Shown here: positions 20,659-28,545 of the stretch, piece after piece
Layout: the number at the start of each line of letters is the position of its first letter
Position numbering within the stretch: position 1 is the first letter of the stretch
IMG/VR virus record: IMGVR_UViG_3300031251_000955
Coordinates: 1 to 37,159 of that record
Strand: one strand, 5' to 3'
Length of the DNA stretch: 37,159 bases
Source: a virus
Translations under genes and position numbers: made by a program
The notes under the pieces: generated by a model
What the model was told of the DNA's origin: nothing
Databases searched by the model: none
Seen by the model: only the letters and a program-made list of their open reading frames with translations

Positions 20659-22588
20659 ACAACTGATAGCAGAAGGCAAGCGACAAGAGCGCAGCTTTCT
20701 TGTCAAGCGCGATGCCATCAATGTTGATGCCCGCACTATCGAGATTGCTTTCAGTTCCGAAACGCCCGTCGAGCAATACTGGGGCACCGAAATTCTTGAT
20801 CACTCACCAAAATCCGTCAGGCTTGGCCGCTTGCAGGATAAAGGCGCGGTGTTGATGGATCACAACCCGACCGACCAGGTAGGTGTTGTGGATTCTGTTT
20901 CATTGGATGCAGACCGCGTCGGTCGTGCAACCGTGCGATTTGGTAAATCCGTACGCGCTAATGAAATATTTCAAGATGTTATCGATGGTATCCGTTCACA
21001 CGTCAGCGTTGGTTATCGCATTTTTGGTTACACGCTTGATAGCCACGAAGACAACAACTCGGATGAGGATACCTATCTCATCACAGATTGGGAGCCGTTT
21101 GAAATCTCATTTGTGAGCGTACCCGCAGATACCGCTGTCGGTGTTGGGCGTGCAGCACCTGCTGTCACACCAGCACCGGTGCAAACATCCATTCCACCCG
21201 TCATCCAATCATCTAATCGATCAGGAGTTACCGTTATGCCAGAACCCGTACAAACAACTGAAGTAGTAGACCAAGCCGCTATTGCACAACGCAGCGTTGC
21301 TGCAGAGCGCATTCGCGCAAATGAAATCCTTGCCATCGGAAATAAAGTTGGCATGGATAAAGAAGCGAACGAGGCCGTTTCAACCGGCACCAGCGTTGAA
21401 GAATTCCGCAAATTGGCTTTTGAACAGCTCGCCAAAAAAAGCGGTGCAGTAGTTCGTGCAGCAGAACCCAAGCCAGGCATTGGCATGTCGCAAAACGAAA
21501 TCAAGCGATTCTCATTCCTGCGCTTGATGAACGCATTGGCCAACCCAAATGATCGTGGTGCACAAAGTGCAGCGGGTTTTGAATTTGAAACCTGTGCCGA
21601 AGCGTACAAACAAAGCGAAGGACGTGATCTCAAGGCGGGTGCCTGCCGCGTGCCGTTTGATGTGCTCTCGCATCGCGATATGGATAATTTCCGCACGATG
21701 CCTAACCTGAACGTGACTACATCTACCAATGGCCCAGAGTTGGTTCCAACCAATTTATTGACAGCCAGCTTTATTGACCTGTTGATCAATCGCATGGTCA
21801 TCATGTCATTGAAACCCACCGTGTTGGATGGCTTGAATGGTAACGTAGCTATCCCGCGTCAAACCGGCGGTGCTGCAAGTTACTGGGTAACAGAAGGCAA
21901 TGCGCCGACTGAAGGTCAACCGACCTTTGATCAAGTATCACTCACGCCGCACACCATTGCTGCATGGGTTGATTACACGCGTCGTTTCTTTTTGCAATCG
22001 TCTTTGTCTGCAGAGCAATTTGCACGCAAAGATTTAGCGCGTTCGCTGGGCCTTGGTCTGGATCTCGCATGCATCAGCGGCTCTGGCAGTTCCGGCCAGC
22101 CGACTGGCATCCTGAACCAATCAGGCATCGGTGCCGTTGTTGGTGGCACTAACGGTGCAGCGCCAACCTGGGCGCATGTGGTTGCGCTGGAAACTGCTAT
22201 CGCCGTTGCCAATGCGGATGTTGGCTCTATGGCATACCTCACCAATCCCAAGGTGCGCGGTAAACTCAAAAACACGCAGATTTTTGCCAGCTCAGCGACA
22301 GGCCCAGTGTGGGATAAAGACGGCACTGTCAACGGTTACAAAGTTGGCGTGACCAACCAGGTATCAAGCACTGGTACGAAAGGCACAGCAAGTGGCGTGT
22401 GTTCAACAATCATGTTCGGCAACTTCGAAGACCTGATTATTGGTATGTGGGGTGGCCTGGATATCATGGTTGATCCTTACTCGCTCAGCACGTCAGGTAG
22501 TGTGCGAATCGTTGCGATGCAGGATGTCGATGTTCAAGTGCGTCATGCCGCATCTTTCGCTGCAATGACGGATGCACTGACAACTTAA
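20636..22588 (+). CDS. Fused prohead protease and HK97-fold major capsid protein
   Basis: The 650-residue polyprotein has an N-terminal HK97-type prohead protease (about 1-165: RSFLVKRDAINVDARTIEIA, His76 in LMDHN, Ser124 in HVSVGY, FVSVPADTAVGVG). A helical scaffold-like segment (about 200-285) follows, then a major capsid domain (about 330-650: VPTNLLTASFIDLL, YWVTEGNAPTEGQPTFDQV, VRIVAMQDVDVQVRHA). Most phages encode protease and capsid separately; here one chain is presumably self-processed. I chose the ATG at 20636 because GGAGG precedes it. Confidence 0.93.
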   Translation: MPKTSKIEQLIAEGKRQERSFLVKRDAINVDARTIEIAFSSETPVEQYWGTEILDHSPKSVRLGRLQDKGAVLMDHNPTDQVGVVDSVSLDADRVGRATVRFGKSVRANEIFQDVIDGIRSHVSVGYRIFGYTLDSHEDNNSDEDTYLITDWEPFEISFVSVPADTAVGVGRAAPAVTPAPVQTSIPPVIQSSNRSGVTVMPEPVQTTEVVDQAAIAQRSVAAERIRANEILAIGNKVGMDKEANEAVSTGTSVEEFRKLAFEQLAKKSGAVVRAAEPKPGIGMSQNEIKRFSFLRLMNALANPNDRGAQSAAGFEFETCAEAYKQSEGRDLKAGACRVPFDVLSHRDMDNFRTMPNLNVTTSTNGPELVPTNLLTASFIDLLINRMVIMSLKPTVLDGLNGNVAIPRQTGGAASYWVTEGNAPTEGQPTFDQVSLTPHTIAAWVDYTRRFFLQSSLSAEQFARKDLARSLGLGLDLACISGSGSSGQPTGILNQSGIGAVVGGTNGAAPTWAHVVALETAIAVANADVGSMAYLTNPKVRGKLKNTQIFASSATGPVWDKDGTVNGYKVGVTNQVSSTGTKGTASGVCSTIMFGNFEDLIIGMWGGLDIMVDPYSLSTSGSVRIVAMQDVDVQVRHAASFAAMTDALTT

Positions 22589-22607
22589 TTTAAGTTGTTC
22601 ATGGGTT

Positions 22608-22648
22608 AGCGCGGTTATCACTTCCCCGAGTGTAGCCGCGCTTTTTTT
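22608..22648 (+). terminator. Intrinsic terminator after the capsid gene
   Basis: AGCGCGG and CCGCGCT form a 7-bp GC-rich stem, extended inside by CACT/AGTG, followed by seven T. It lies in the 87-bp gap after the capsid gene. It could lower expression of tail genes relative to capsid or be bypassed by the Q-modified polymerase. Confidence 0.82.
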
Positions 22649-22675
22649 AATCGCTATTTTATTTGGAGAGCCGAC

Positions 22676-22870
22676 ATGGCCAACAAAGCAATTGTCATCA
22701 AAGAGTCAACGTTTGTGCAGGGTGAGTTGGCGGAAGTCAACGAGCGGCTAGATCTGGAAGAAGGTTTGGCGCGTCGCCTGGTGCTCAGTGGCCGTGCGCG
22801 TTATGTAACGCAAGCGGAAATTGATGCTGCCGTTGCGGCAGCAACCAAGGCGGTAAAGGGAGATAAATAA
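22676..22870 (+). CDS. Hypothetical small head protein, paralogue of the next gene
   Basis: The 64-residue protein (MANKAIVIKESTFVQGELAE) has LDLEEGLARRLVLSGRARYV and an Ala-rich helical tail. It resembles the next protein in layout: a short beta N-terminus, then Asp/Leu-Ala-x-Arg-Leu-Val. Similar small proteins sit between capsid and neck genes in many phages. Function unknown. A strong ribosome binding site (GGAGAG) precedes the ATG. Confidence 0.65.
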   Translation: MANKAIVIKESTFVQGELAEVNERLDLEEGLARRLVLSGRARYVTQAEIDAAVAAATKAVKGDK

Positions 22871-22871
22871 C

Positions 22872-23063
22872 ATGGCAAAAAAAACCGTTGTGTTATTAAA
22901 GGATTTCCCTATTGGAAATTTCCTTGCCAAAACGAATGATCAATATTTGCTGGATGCAGATCTGGCAGATCGTCTGGTTAAGGAATCCGCTGCACGTATT
23001 GCAACGTCGGATGACTTGAAGAAGTTTTCCAAATCAACCTTAGATCCAACACCGACGCATTAA
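22872..23063 (+). CDS. Hypothetical small head protein, paralogue of the preceding gene
   Basis: The 63-residue protein (MAKKTVVLLKDFPIGNFLAK) has LLDADLADRLVKESAARIAT, matching the LARRLVLSGRARYVT core of the previous gene product. It begins one base after the preceding stop, so both are translated together. The pair looks like an ancient tandem duplication. Function unknown. Confidence 0.65.
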   Translation: MAKKTVVLLKDFPIGNFLAKTNDQYLLDADLADRLVKESAARIATSDDLKKFSKSTLDPTPTH

Positions 23064-23077
23064 TCGCCGAGTAATAT

Positions 23078-23422
23078 ATGTTTTGGGATGACGATGTTCC
23101 GCTGTTCTTTGTTGATTTTGGTGAGCCATTTGTTTTCAGCAATCCAGCAGATGTCACCATATCAGTAATAGTGGATATGGCATCCCAACGCGTTACGCTG
23201 GGTAAAGCACAACAATTATTTGCTGATCTTCCTTTGCCTCAAGTGTTGGCGATGGATACAGATATTGCGACGCATCAAATTGTAGAAGGCAGTTACGGTA
23301 CATTACGCGGTAAAGTTTGGCGTGTGTCCAAATTACTGCCTACGGGTGATGGCTTAACAGCTATTGCCTTGGGTGATAAACAGGAAGCGGAAACAACGGG
23401 ACATGAGCGCACCTGGCGTTAA
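23078..23422 (+). CDS. Head-tail attachment protein, FII-like
   Basis: The 114-residue protein (MFWDDDVPLFFVDFGEPFVF) has a beta-barrel-type pattern, ending with a segment VEGSYGTLRGKVWRVSKLLP. This resembles small lambda gpFII-like and other head-tail joining proteins placed between capsid and tail genes. Its end overlaps the next gene by 20 bases. Assignment rests on size, fold-like pattern and position. Confidence 0.65.
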   Translation: MFWDDDVPLFFVDFGEPFVFSNPADVTISVIVDMASQRVTLGKAQQLFADLPLPQVLAMDTDIATHQIVEGSYGTLRGKVWRVSKLLPTGDGLTAIALGDKQEAETTGHERTWR

Positions 23423-24050
23423 TATAGAAATCAATGCCGCCGATGTGGTGCGTGACATAACGCTTGGACTAGATCGAGCGAGTCCAGAAGTTGAAAAAGC
23501 AATTAATCGCGCTGTTGATAAAACCATGAAATGGTTATCTCGGCAGGTGACCAGGGATATTGCTAAAAATACAGGTATTGCGCAAAAAGGATTGAAAACA
23601 AGAATACACAGCCGATTTAACAAGCGTAATCTTTTTGGCTATGTGTGGATTGGCCTTAACCCACTGCCTGCAGAGTTAGCAGGCAAGCCTGTCCAAACAA
23701 ACAAAGGCGTTAATGTAGCGGGAAGATTTTTTGAACACGCTTTTTTTAAGCGTGTGTATGGCACTGAGCCAGCCGTGTATCGCAGAAAATATATTGGCCC
23801 TGGATCTCAAAATAAAAGTGAAGAAGGTCTCTCGGGGCATGGGCGACCCATGCAATGGCACAGTAAGTCCAGCGGCGCTGCATACAGCACCCATTCACCT
23901 TATGGCCGATTTCCATTAGAGCGGATAAAAATTGATATTGCAGAACAAGGCACGATTACTGCGCAGGCGCTACAGCGTGCCGGAACGGAAAGATTTCGCA
24001 CGGTGCTACAGCAAGAACTTAATTACGCAATTAATGTAGAGAAAAAATGA
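23403..24050 (+). CDS. Minor tail protein Z-like (tail completion)
   Basis: The 215-residue basic protein (MSAPGVNIEINAADVVRDIT) has KAINRAVDKTMKWLSRQVTRDIAKNTGIAQKGLK at about 30-65, the hallmark of prophage minor tail protein Z (lambda gpZ-like). The middle contains RRKYIGPGSQ and HGRPMQWHSK. It helps connect the tail to the head. I chose the ATG at 23403; an upstream in-frame start at 23364 would lie deep in the previous gene. Its stop overlaps the next ATG. Confidence 0.78.
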   Translation: MSAPGVNIEINAADVVRDITLGLDRASPEVEKAINRAVDKTMKWLSRQVTRDIAKNTGIAQKGLKTRIHSRFNKRNLFGYVWIGLNPLPAELAGKPVQTNKGVNVAGRFFEHAFFKRVYGTEPAVYRRKYIGPGSQNKSEEGLSGHGRPMQWHSKSSGAAYSTHSPYGRFPLERIKIDIAEQGTITAQALQRAGTERFRTVLQQELNYAINVEKK

Positions 24051-24592
24051 GCGGCAGTATAAGCACATATCTGGATGCTTTAAAAACAAAGCTGACAGAG
24101 GTCTTTGCAGAACGTGTAGATACTATTGATTATTTGTTGGTGGTTGATTCCAATAAAAAATTGGATACCCCTGCAATTTTATTGGAAGTTGAATCAATAG
24201 ATGAGGGTATTGATGCGGGTGACGAAAAGACACCGTTATCACTCAAAGTATCTGCATTTTGTATTCTCAGTAAAGAAACAACACACGATGCGTGTCACGC
24301 AGAAGTAGAGATTATTAATTTTGCTGCAGAAGTAATTGCCACCATACGCAATCAACGCTGGGGTTTGACAGGCATTGGAAAGCCCACCGCGATTACATCA
24401 CAGCCTGCATTATTTAATCCAGGCAAAGAAGGCGATGAGGTGTGGCAAGTAAGCTGGGAACAGTCAATGGATGTGGGTACCAGTATTTGGGCTCCAAGCG
24501 GCACCACACCTTCAACCGTGTTTTTAGGCAGAAGCCCGGATGTTGGCACGGGGCATGAAGATGATTACGAGCAAATTTTTCCACCGCCCTGA
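24047..24592 (+). CDS. Putative tail terminator or completion protein
   Basis: The 181-residue protein (MSGSISTYLDALKTKLTEVF) has an alpha-beta layout with DTPAILLEVESIDEGIDAGD and FCILSKETTHDACHAEVEII followed by AAEVIATIRNQRWGL. This fits phage tail terminator proteins (lambda gpU or Mu gp37-like). It overlaps the previous gene by four bases and directly precedes the baseplate spike gene. Family assignment is tentative. Confidence 0.6.
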   Translation: MSGSISTYLDALKTKLTEVFAERVDTIDYLLVVDSNKKLDTPAILLEVESIDEGIDAGDEKTPLSLKVSAFCILSKETTHDACHAEVEIINFAAEVIATIRNQRWGLTGIGKPTAITSQPALFNPGKEGDEVWQVSWEQSMDVGTSIWAPSGTTPSTVFLGRSPDVGTGHEDDYEQIFPPP

Positions 24593-24594
24593 TT

Positions 24595-25290
24595 ATGGAA
24601 CTTACATTAGAGCACCGCGTTGCCATTTTGGAAAACGCGTTGGCGAATCTTGTCCGCATTGGCAGCATAGCCGAGGTTGATTATTCAGGTGCAGTACCAA
24701 AGGCACGAGTACAAATTGGTATTTTAAAAACCACATGGCTCGCACTTCCGGCTATTCGAGCCGGTGGTGATGTGGCTACCTGGTTACTGGAAGTTGGCGA
24801 GCAAGTGGTTGTACTTGCACCTGGTGGCGATCTGGCGCAAGCCGTGATTAGTCACGCGCTGCATCGCACGGATGCAGCTAGCACAACAACGGATGCCAAT
24901 ATTGCAAAGCTGCGTTTTTCAGATGGCAGCATTGTCGAAATGAATCGCACCTCAGGCATTCTGACACTCGATCCGATTACTAAACTTGTAGTCAATTCGG
25001 ACATGGATCTGAATGGAAATCTTACACATGTAGGAAATGTCTTACAGACTGGCGATAGAACGCAAGTTGGTGATGAAGAGCAAACGGGCAATAGATTGCA
25101 AACAGGTGGCGCTACTGTAATTGGCGTGGCTACCTTTACAGGGAATTTGGATCTCACGGGTGATATTAATCAAACCGGAACGCATACCAGCACTGGCGAT
25201 CAAATTGCCGGTGGCATTAGTTTGTCAGGCCACAAACACCAATACCATCCGGGATCAGGTTCATTGATTGATACCGGTGTTGCGCATTAA
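24595..25290 (+). CDS. Baseplate spike protein V (P2 gpV-like)
   Basis: This 231-residue protein is the membrane-piercing spike of the contractile tail. The N-terminal OB-fold region (IGSIAEVDYSGAVPKARVQI) is followed by the PGGDLAQAVI segment. A repetitive beta-helix (about 140-210, runs of VGNVLQTGDRTQVGDEEQTG type) comes next. The C-terminal tip is SGHKHQYHPGSGSLIDTG, with the HxH iron-binding signature of phage spikes. The order V-W-J-I is as in P2. Confidence 0.9.
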   Translation: MELTLEHRVAILENALANLVRIGSIAEVDYSGAVPKARVQIGILKTTWLALPAIRAGGDVATWLLEVGEQVVVLAPGGDLAQAVISHALHRTDAASTTTDANIAKLRFSDGSIVEMNRTSGILTLDPITKLVVNSDMDLNGNLTHVGNVLQTGDRTQVGDEEQTGNRLQTGGATVIGVATFTGNLDLTGDINQTGTHTSTGDQIAGGISLSGHKHQYHPGSGSLIDTGVAH

Positions 25291-25301
25291 ACAGGTGATA
25301 G

Positions 25302-25640
25302 ATGATTACTGGAATGGATCGTGACACTGGCAAAGCATTGTCGGGTCGTGATCATCTTGAGCAATCGGTAACGGATATTTTAACTACACCGATTGGCACG
25401 CGTGTCATGAATCGTGATTACGGTTCTAACTTGTTTGAACTGGTTGATACACCGGTTAATAAAATTACCATCGTTGATTTTTATGCAGCCACGGTTGGTG
25501 CGTTGTTGCAATGGGAGCCGCGTATTCGGGTAACCAAAGTTGCCTGTATAAGCCCCGTGCCTGGCGTTGTTCAAATCAGCGTCAATGGTGTAGACCAAAT
25601 TAGTGGTGCCGATGTAACGATCGAAGGCATCGAAATTTAA
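25302..25640 (+). CDS. Baseplate wedge protein W (gp25-like)
   Basis: The 112-residue protein (MITGMDRDTGKALSGRDHLE) has the gp25/gpW pattern: QSVTDILTTPIGTRVMNRDY, then GSNLFELVDTP and a WEPRIRV segment. It is the conserved baseplate wedge element of contractile tails, homologous to T4 gp25. It lies between the V and J genes. Confidence 0.9.
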   Translation: MITGMDRDTGKALSGRDHLEQSVTDILTTPIGTRVMNRDYGSNLFELVDTPVNKITIVDFYAATVGALLQWEPRIRVTKVACISPVPGVVQISVNGVDQISGADVTIEGIEI

Positions 25641-25660
25641 ACGTATTTATTGAGCATCGT

Positions 25661-26539
25661 ATGGGCATTGATCTGTCGCGTTTACCAGCTCCACAGTTGG
25701 TAGATGCAAGCACGTTTGAAACAATCCGCGATGAAATGCTGACTGATTTTACTACGCGCATGCTGGTGTTTAATCCAGACTTTGTAGCGCCATTGGTTTC
25801 AGATCCGGCCTATAAAATAATTGAAGATTATGCCTATCGTGAGTTGAACTATCGGCAACGTGTAAATGAAGCCGCGTTGGCAACACTATTAGCCTTTGCG
25901 GTAGACGGTGATCTTGATCAGATTGGTGCTCGCTACAATGTGGCGCGCCTGGTGTTGCAGGTAGCAGATCCCGATGCTATTCCACCGGTGCCTGCTATCT
26001 ATGAGTCGAATCCTGATTATCGAGCACGCATCCAAGGTTCATTCGATGGATTCTCGGTAGCAGGCCCTGAAGGGGCTTATGAATTCTGGGCTCAATCAGC
26101 CGATCCCAATGTAAAGGACGCCAAGGCAGAATCGCCATCACCTTGTGATGTAGTGGTAACTGTTTTGTCGCGCCTTGGCGATGGCACGGCAGATTCAACA
26201 CTGTTGAGTCATGTGACTGCCAAGTTGAGCGCATTCAATATTCGTCCGCTCGGTGATCAGCTCACCGTGCAATCTGCAACGATTGTAACGTATGCCATCG
26301 CCGCTGCACTTGAAATTGATGATGGTCCCGATCCGGCAATAGTGCGTGCAGCTTCTCATGCTGCATTGCAGGCTTATGCAGATGCAAGACATCGTGTTGG
26401 ATTCAAAGTAACAATGGCCGGACTTTATGCAGCGGCAAAAGTAGATGGTGTCATCGATGTAACTTTTTCATCGCCCACGGCCAGCATTGTGCCGTCAGCG
26501 GATGAGGCGGCCTATTGCACCGGTGTCACAGTAACGTAA
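25661..26539 (+). CDS. Baseplate J protein
   Basis: The 292-residue protein has the baseplate_J layout: IDLSRLPAPQLVDASTFETI near the N-terminus, FNPDFVAPLVSDPAYKIIED, YRARIQGSFDGFSVAGPEGA and a C-terminal DADEAAYCTGVTVT-like end. It forms the arm of the baseplate wedge. It begins 20 bases after the W gene. Confidence 0.92.
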   Translation: MGIDLSRLPAPQLVDASTFETIRDEMLTDFTTRMLVFNPDFVAPLVSDPAYKIIEDYAYRELNYRQRVNEAALATLLAFAVDGDLDQIGARYNVARLVLQVADPDAIPPVPAIYESNPDYRARIQGSFDGFSVAGPEGAYEFWAQSADPNVKDAKAESPSPCDVVVTVLSRLGDGTADSTLLSHVTAKLSAFNIRPLGDQLTVQSATIVTYAIAAALEIDDGPDPAIVRAASHAALQAYADARHRVGFKVTMAGLYAAAKVDGVIDVTFSSPTASIVPSADEAAYCTGVTVT

Positions 26540-26545
26540 TTGTTT

Positions 26546-27106
26546 ATGACTGATCAGCAAAGTTTACTGCCTCCCAACGCAACGGATTTTGAACGCGTGT
26601 TGGAAGTGATAGCGGCCAACCGCCTGGCATCTATCAGCACCGCAATACGCACGCTTTGGGACCCGGATAATTGTCCTGAAAGTTTTTTACCGTTTGTTGC
26701 CTGGCAGTTCAAGGTGGATCGCTGGAATCCTGATTGGTCTGTTGCGCTTAAACGATCCGTCATTAAAGCATCGATTCCTGCGCATAAAATTAAAGGCACA
26801 CCGCAAGCAATCATAGATGTCGCAGCGGCGATGGGTGCGGATATTGAGCTTGTGGAATGGTGGCAAGTGGCGGGTACGCCTGGCACCTTTACATTGAATA
26901 TGACTGCGACGGATGCGCATGGTGATCCGATCTCGACAGATTTGCAAAACGACATCATTGATGCCGTCACGGTTGTTAAACGTTTAAGCCAACATTTCAC
27001 ATTGGTGTTGGGTGCCAATGCGGCGGCAATGGAATATTTGAGTCCGTTTGTTGTGGCTGCTGAATTTCAACGCATCGATGTTCAACTCAGCGGTGCGTTA
27101 CCGTAA
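26546..27106 (+). CDS. Tail protein I (P2 gpI-like)
   Basis: The roughly 186-residue protein (MTDQQSLLPPNATDFERVLE) has CPESFLPFVAWQFKVDRWNPDW and KGTPQAIIDVAAAMGADIELVEWW, characteristic of the P2 gpI baseplate family. It connects the wedge to the fibres. It follows J and precedes the fibre gene. I took the ATG at 26546; a TTG at 26540 is less likely. Confidence 0.9.
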   Translation: MTDQQSLLPPNATDFERVLEVIAANRLASISTAIRTLWDPDNCPESFLPFVAWQFKVDRWNPDWSVALKRSVIKASIPAHKIKGTPQAIIDVAAAMGADIELVEWWQVAGTPGTFTLNMTATDAHGDPISTDLQNDIIDAVTVVKRLSQHFTLVLGANAAAMEYLSPFVVAAEFQRIDVQLSGALP

Positions 27107-27125
27107 TCATTAATCTGGAATCATT

Positions 27126-28487
27126 ATGTCAACGATTGTCCTGTATCTCACAGAAGCAGGCCTGGCAGAGCTTGTCCATAACGAAAGCATGTCGCTGGGC
27201 CCTGTACAGCTTACTGCTGTTCACATTGGTTCCGCGCACTGGACTCCCGCACCGGATGGCGATGGTATCGTTGCGGTCACTGCGTTGGTTACTGAAACAA
27301 AAATATTTAGCGCAATCAGCGGCATGGTATTGGATAACAATCGCGTGCATATCACCGTGCGTGATACCAGCACCGATACTTATGGCATTGGTGAAATTGG
27401 AATCTTCACCAGCACCGGTACATTGTTTGCGGTAGGGTCATGGGGTTCTGACATCATCACCAAAGGCGCTGGCATATTGCTGTTGTCTTTTGACTTGGTG
27501 GTGAGTGGTAATGCGTTGACATCATTAACCGTTACCGACCTTGGTTTTTCCAATCCCCAGGCAACAGAAACATTGGCAGGTGTAGCGGAACTTGCAACAC
27601 AAACAGAAACAAATGCCGGTACTGATGACCAGCGTATGGTCACACCTTTAAAATTAAAGGTGTATGTCAATCAATTGCAAGCAACAGAATCGGCGGTGGG
27701 TGTTGCTGAAATTGCAACACAGATAGAAACAAACACCGGTACTGATGATCAACGGATGATCACGCCAAAAAAACTGAAAGCAATTTTACAGATGTTTGTG
27801 CCGACGGGTTTGATACAGGCGTTTGCAACATTGGTTGCACCTGCGGGCTATCTCGTTGCAGACGGTTCGCTGCAAAGTCGTACTACTTACCCAGATTTGC
27901 TTGCTGCGTTAATTAAGAGTACCGATGTCACAATAAATATTTCAAGCCCGTCTGCAGCAGATATTACCTGGAATGCACATCCACTTCAGATTGGCTTCCC
28001 AGTCAAATTTAAAACAACGAGTTCATTGCCAACTGGGTTGCTGCCCAATACTACGTATTACATCGTTTCAAAAACAACAAATACCTTTAAGATTGCATTG
28101 ACGCCTGGTGGAACTCCTATCATTACCAGTGGTTCACAAAGCGGTTTGCATACAGCGATCTCTGCACCATTTGGCGATGGTGATGGATCGACAACCTTTG
28201 GCATACCGGATATGCGTGGCGAATTTGTTCGTGGTTGGGATTTCGGACGTGGTATAGACATCAATCGTATATTTGGATCATTCCAGGCGGCGAGCGCCAT
28301 TAATAATATTCCGCGTGATGCACCCTTGTATGTGGATGTCATCAATCCAGATGGCACTTCCAATGAGGCGCAAATTACCAACTACAGTCAAGATTCCAAT
28401 TACTCTAATGTACATCATTCAACAACGCCGATTGGGCAGTTTGTTCGGCCACGCAACATCGCGCTTTTAGTGTGCATTAAGTATTAA
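27126..28487 (+). CDS. Tail fibre / tail-collar protein (gpH position)
   Basis: This 453-residue protein is the receptor-binding candidate. The N-terminal DUF3751-type attachment domain (MSTIVLYLTEAGLAELVHNE...) is followed by two tail-fibre repeats, TETLAGVAELATQTETNAGT and TESAVGVAEIATQIETNTGT. A collar-type domain has FATLVAPAGYLVADGSLQSR and SAPFGDGDGSTTFGIPDMRG, and the protein ends in FVRPRNIALLVCIKY. No copy of the DGR variable repeat is present, and no fibre chaperone gene follows. Confidence 0.9.
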   Translation: MSTIVLYLTEAGLAELVHNESMSLGPVQLTAVHIGSAHWTPAPDGDGIVAVTALVTETKIFSAISGMVLDNNRVHITVRDTSTDTYGIGEIGIFTSTGTLFAVGSWGSDIITKGAGILLLSFDLVVSGNALTSLTVTDLGFSNPQATETLAGVAELATQTETNAGTDDQRMVTPLKLKVYVNQLQATESAVGVAEIATQIETNTGTDDQRMITPKKLKAILQMFVPTGLIQAFATLVAPAGYLVADGSLQSRTTYPDLLAALIKSTDVTINISSPSAADITWNAHPLQIGFPVKFKTTSSLPTGLLPNTTYYIVSKTTNTFKIALTPGGTPIITSGSQSGLHTAISAPFGDGDGSTTFGIPDMRGEFVRGWDFGRGIDINRIFGSFQAASAINNIPRDAPLYVDVINPDGTSNEAQITNYSQDSNYSNVHHSTTPIGQFVRPRNIALLVCIKY

Positions 28488-28504
28488 TTTCAGATAATCC
28501 CAGC

Positions 28505-28525
28505 CCGCCGAAAGGCGGTTTTTTT
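28505..28525 (+). terminator. Intrinsic terminator after the fibre gene
   Basis: CCGCC-GAAA-GGCGG is a perfect 5-bp stem with a GNRA-type GAAA tetraloop followed by seven T. It separates the baseplate/fibre genes from the sheath genes. Confidence 0.88.
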
Positions 28526-28545
28526 ATTTAATTGAGGAGGCAAAA

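Noticed and set aside
22581-22597. Palindrome CAACTTAA-T-TTAAGTTG over the capsid stop codon.
   Set aside because: A/T-rich with no T-tract; the real terminator follows at 22608-22648. It could be a minor structure but shows no regulatory context.
24003-24015. A single iteron-like match (GCTACAGCAA) in the tail gene region.
   Set aside because: It is isolated, lies within a coding sequence and has no neighbouring repeats, so chance is the simplest explanation.
27126-28487. Tail fibre as a possible fourth DGR target.
   Set aside because: Its 3' end does not contain the IMH sequence or any stretch matching the TR, and no hairpin of the GGGCGC type follows. The terminator after it has a different stem and a T-tract.
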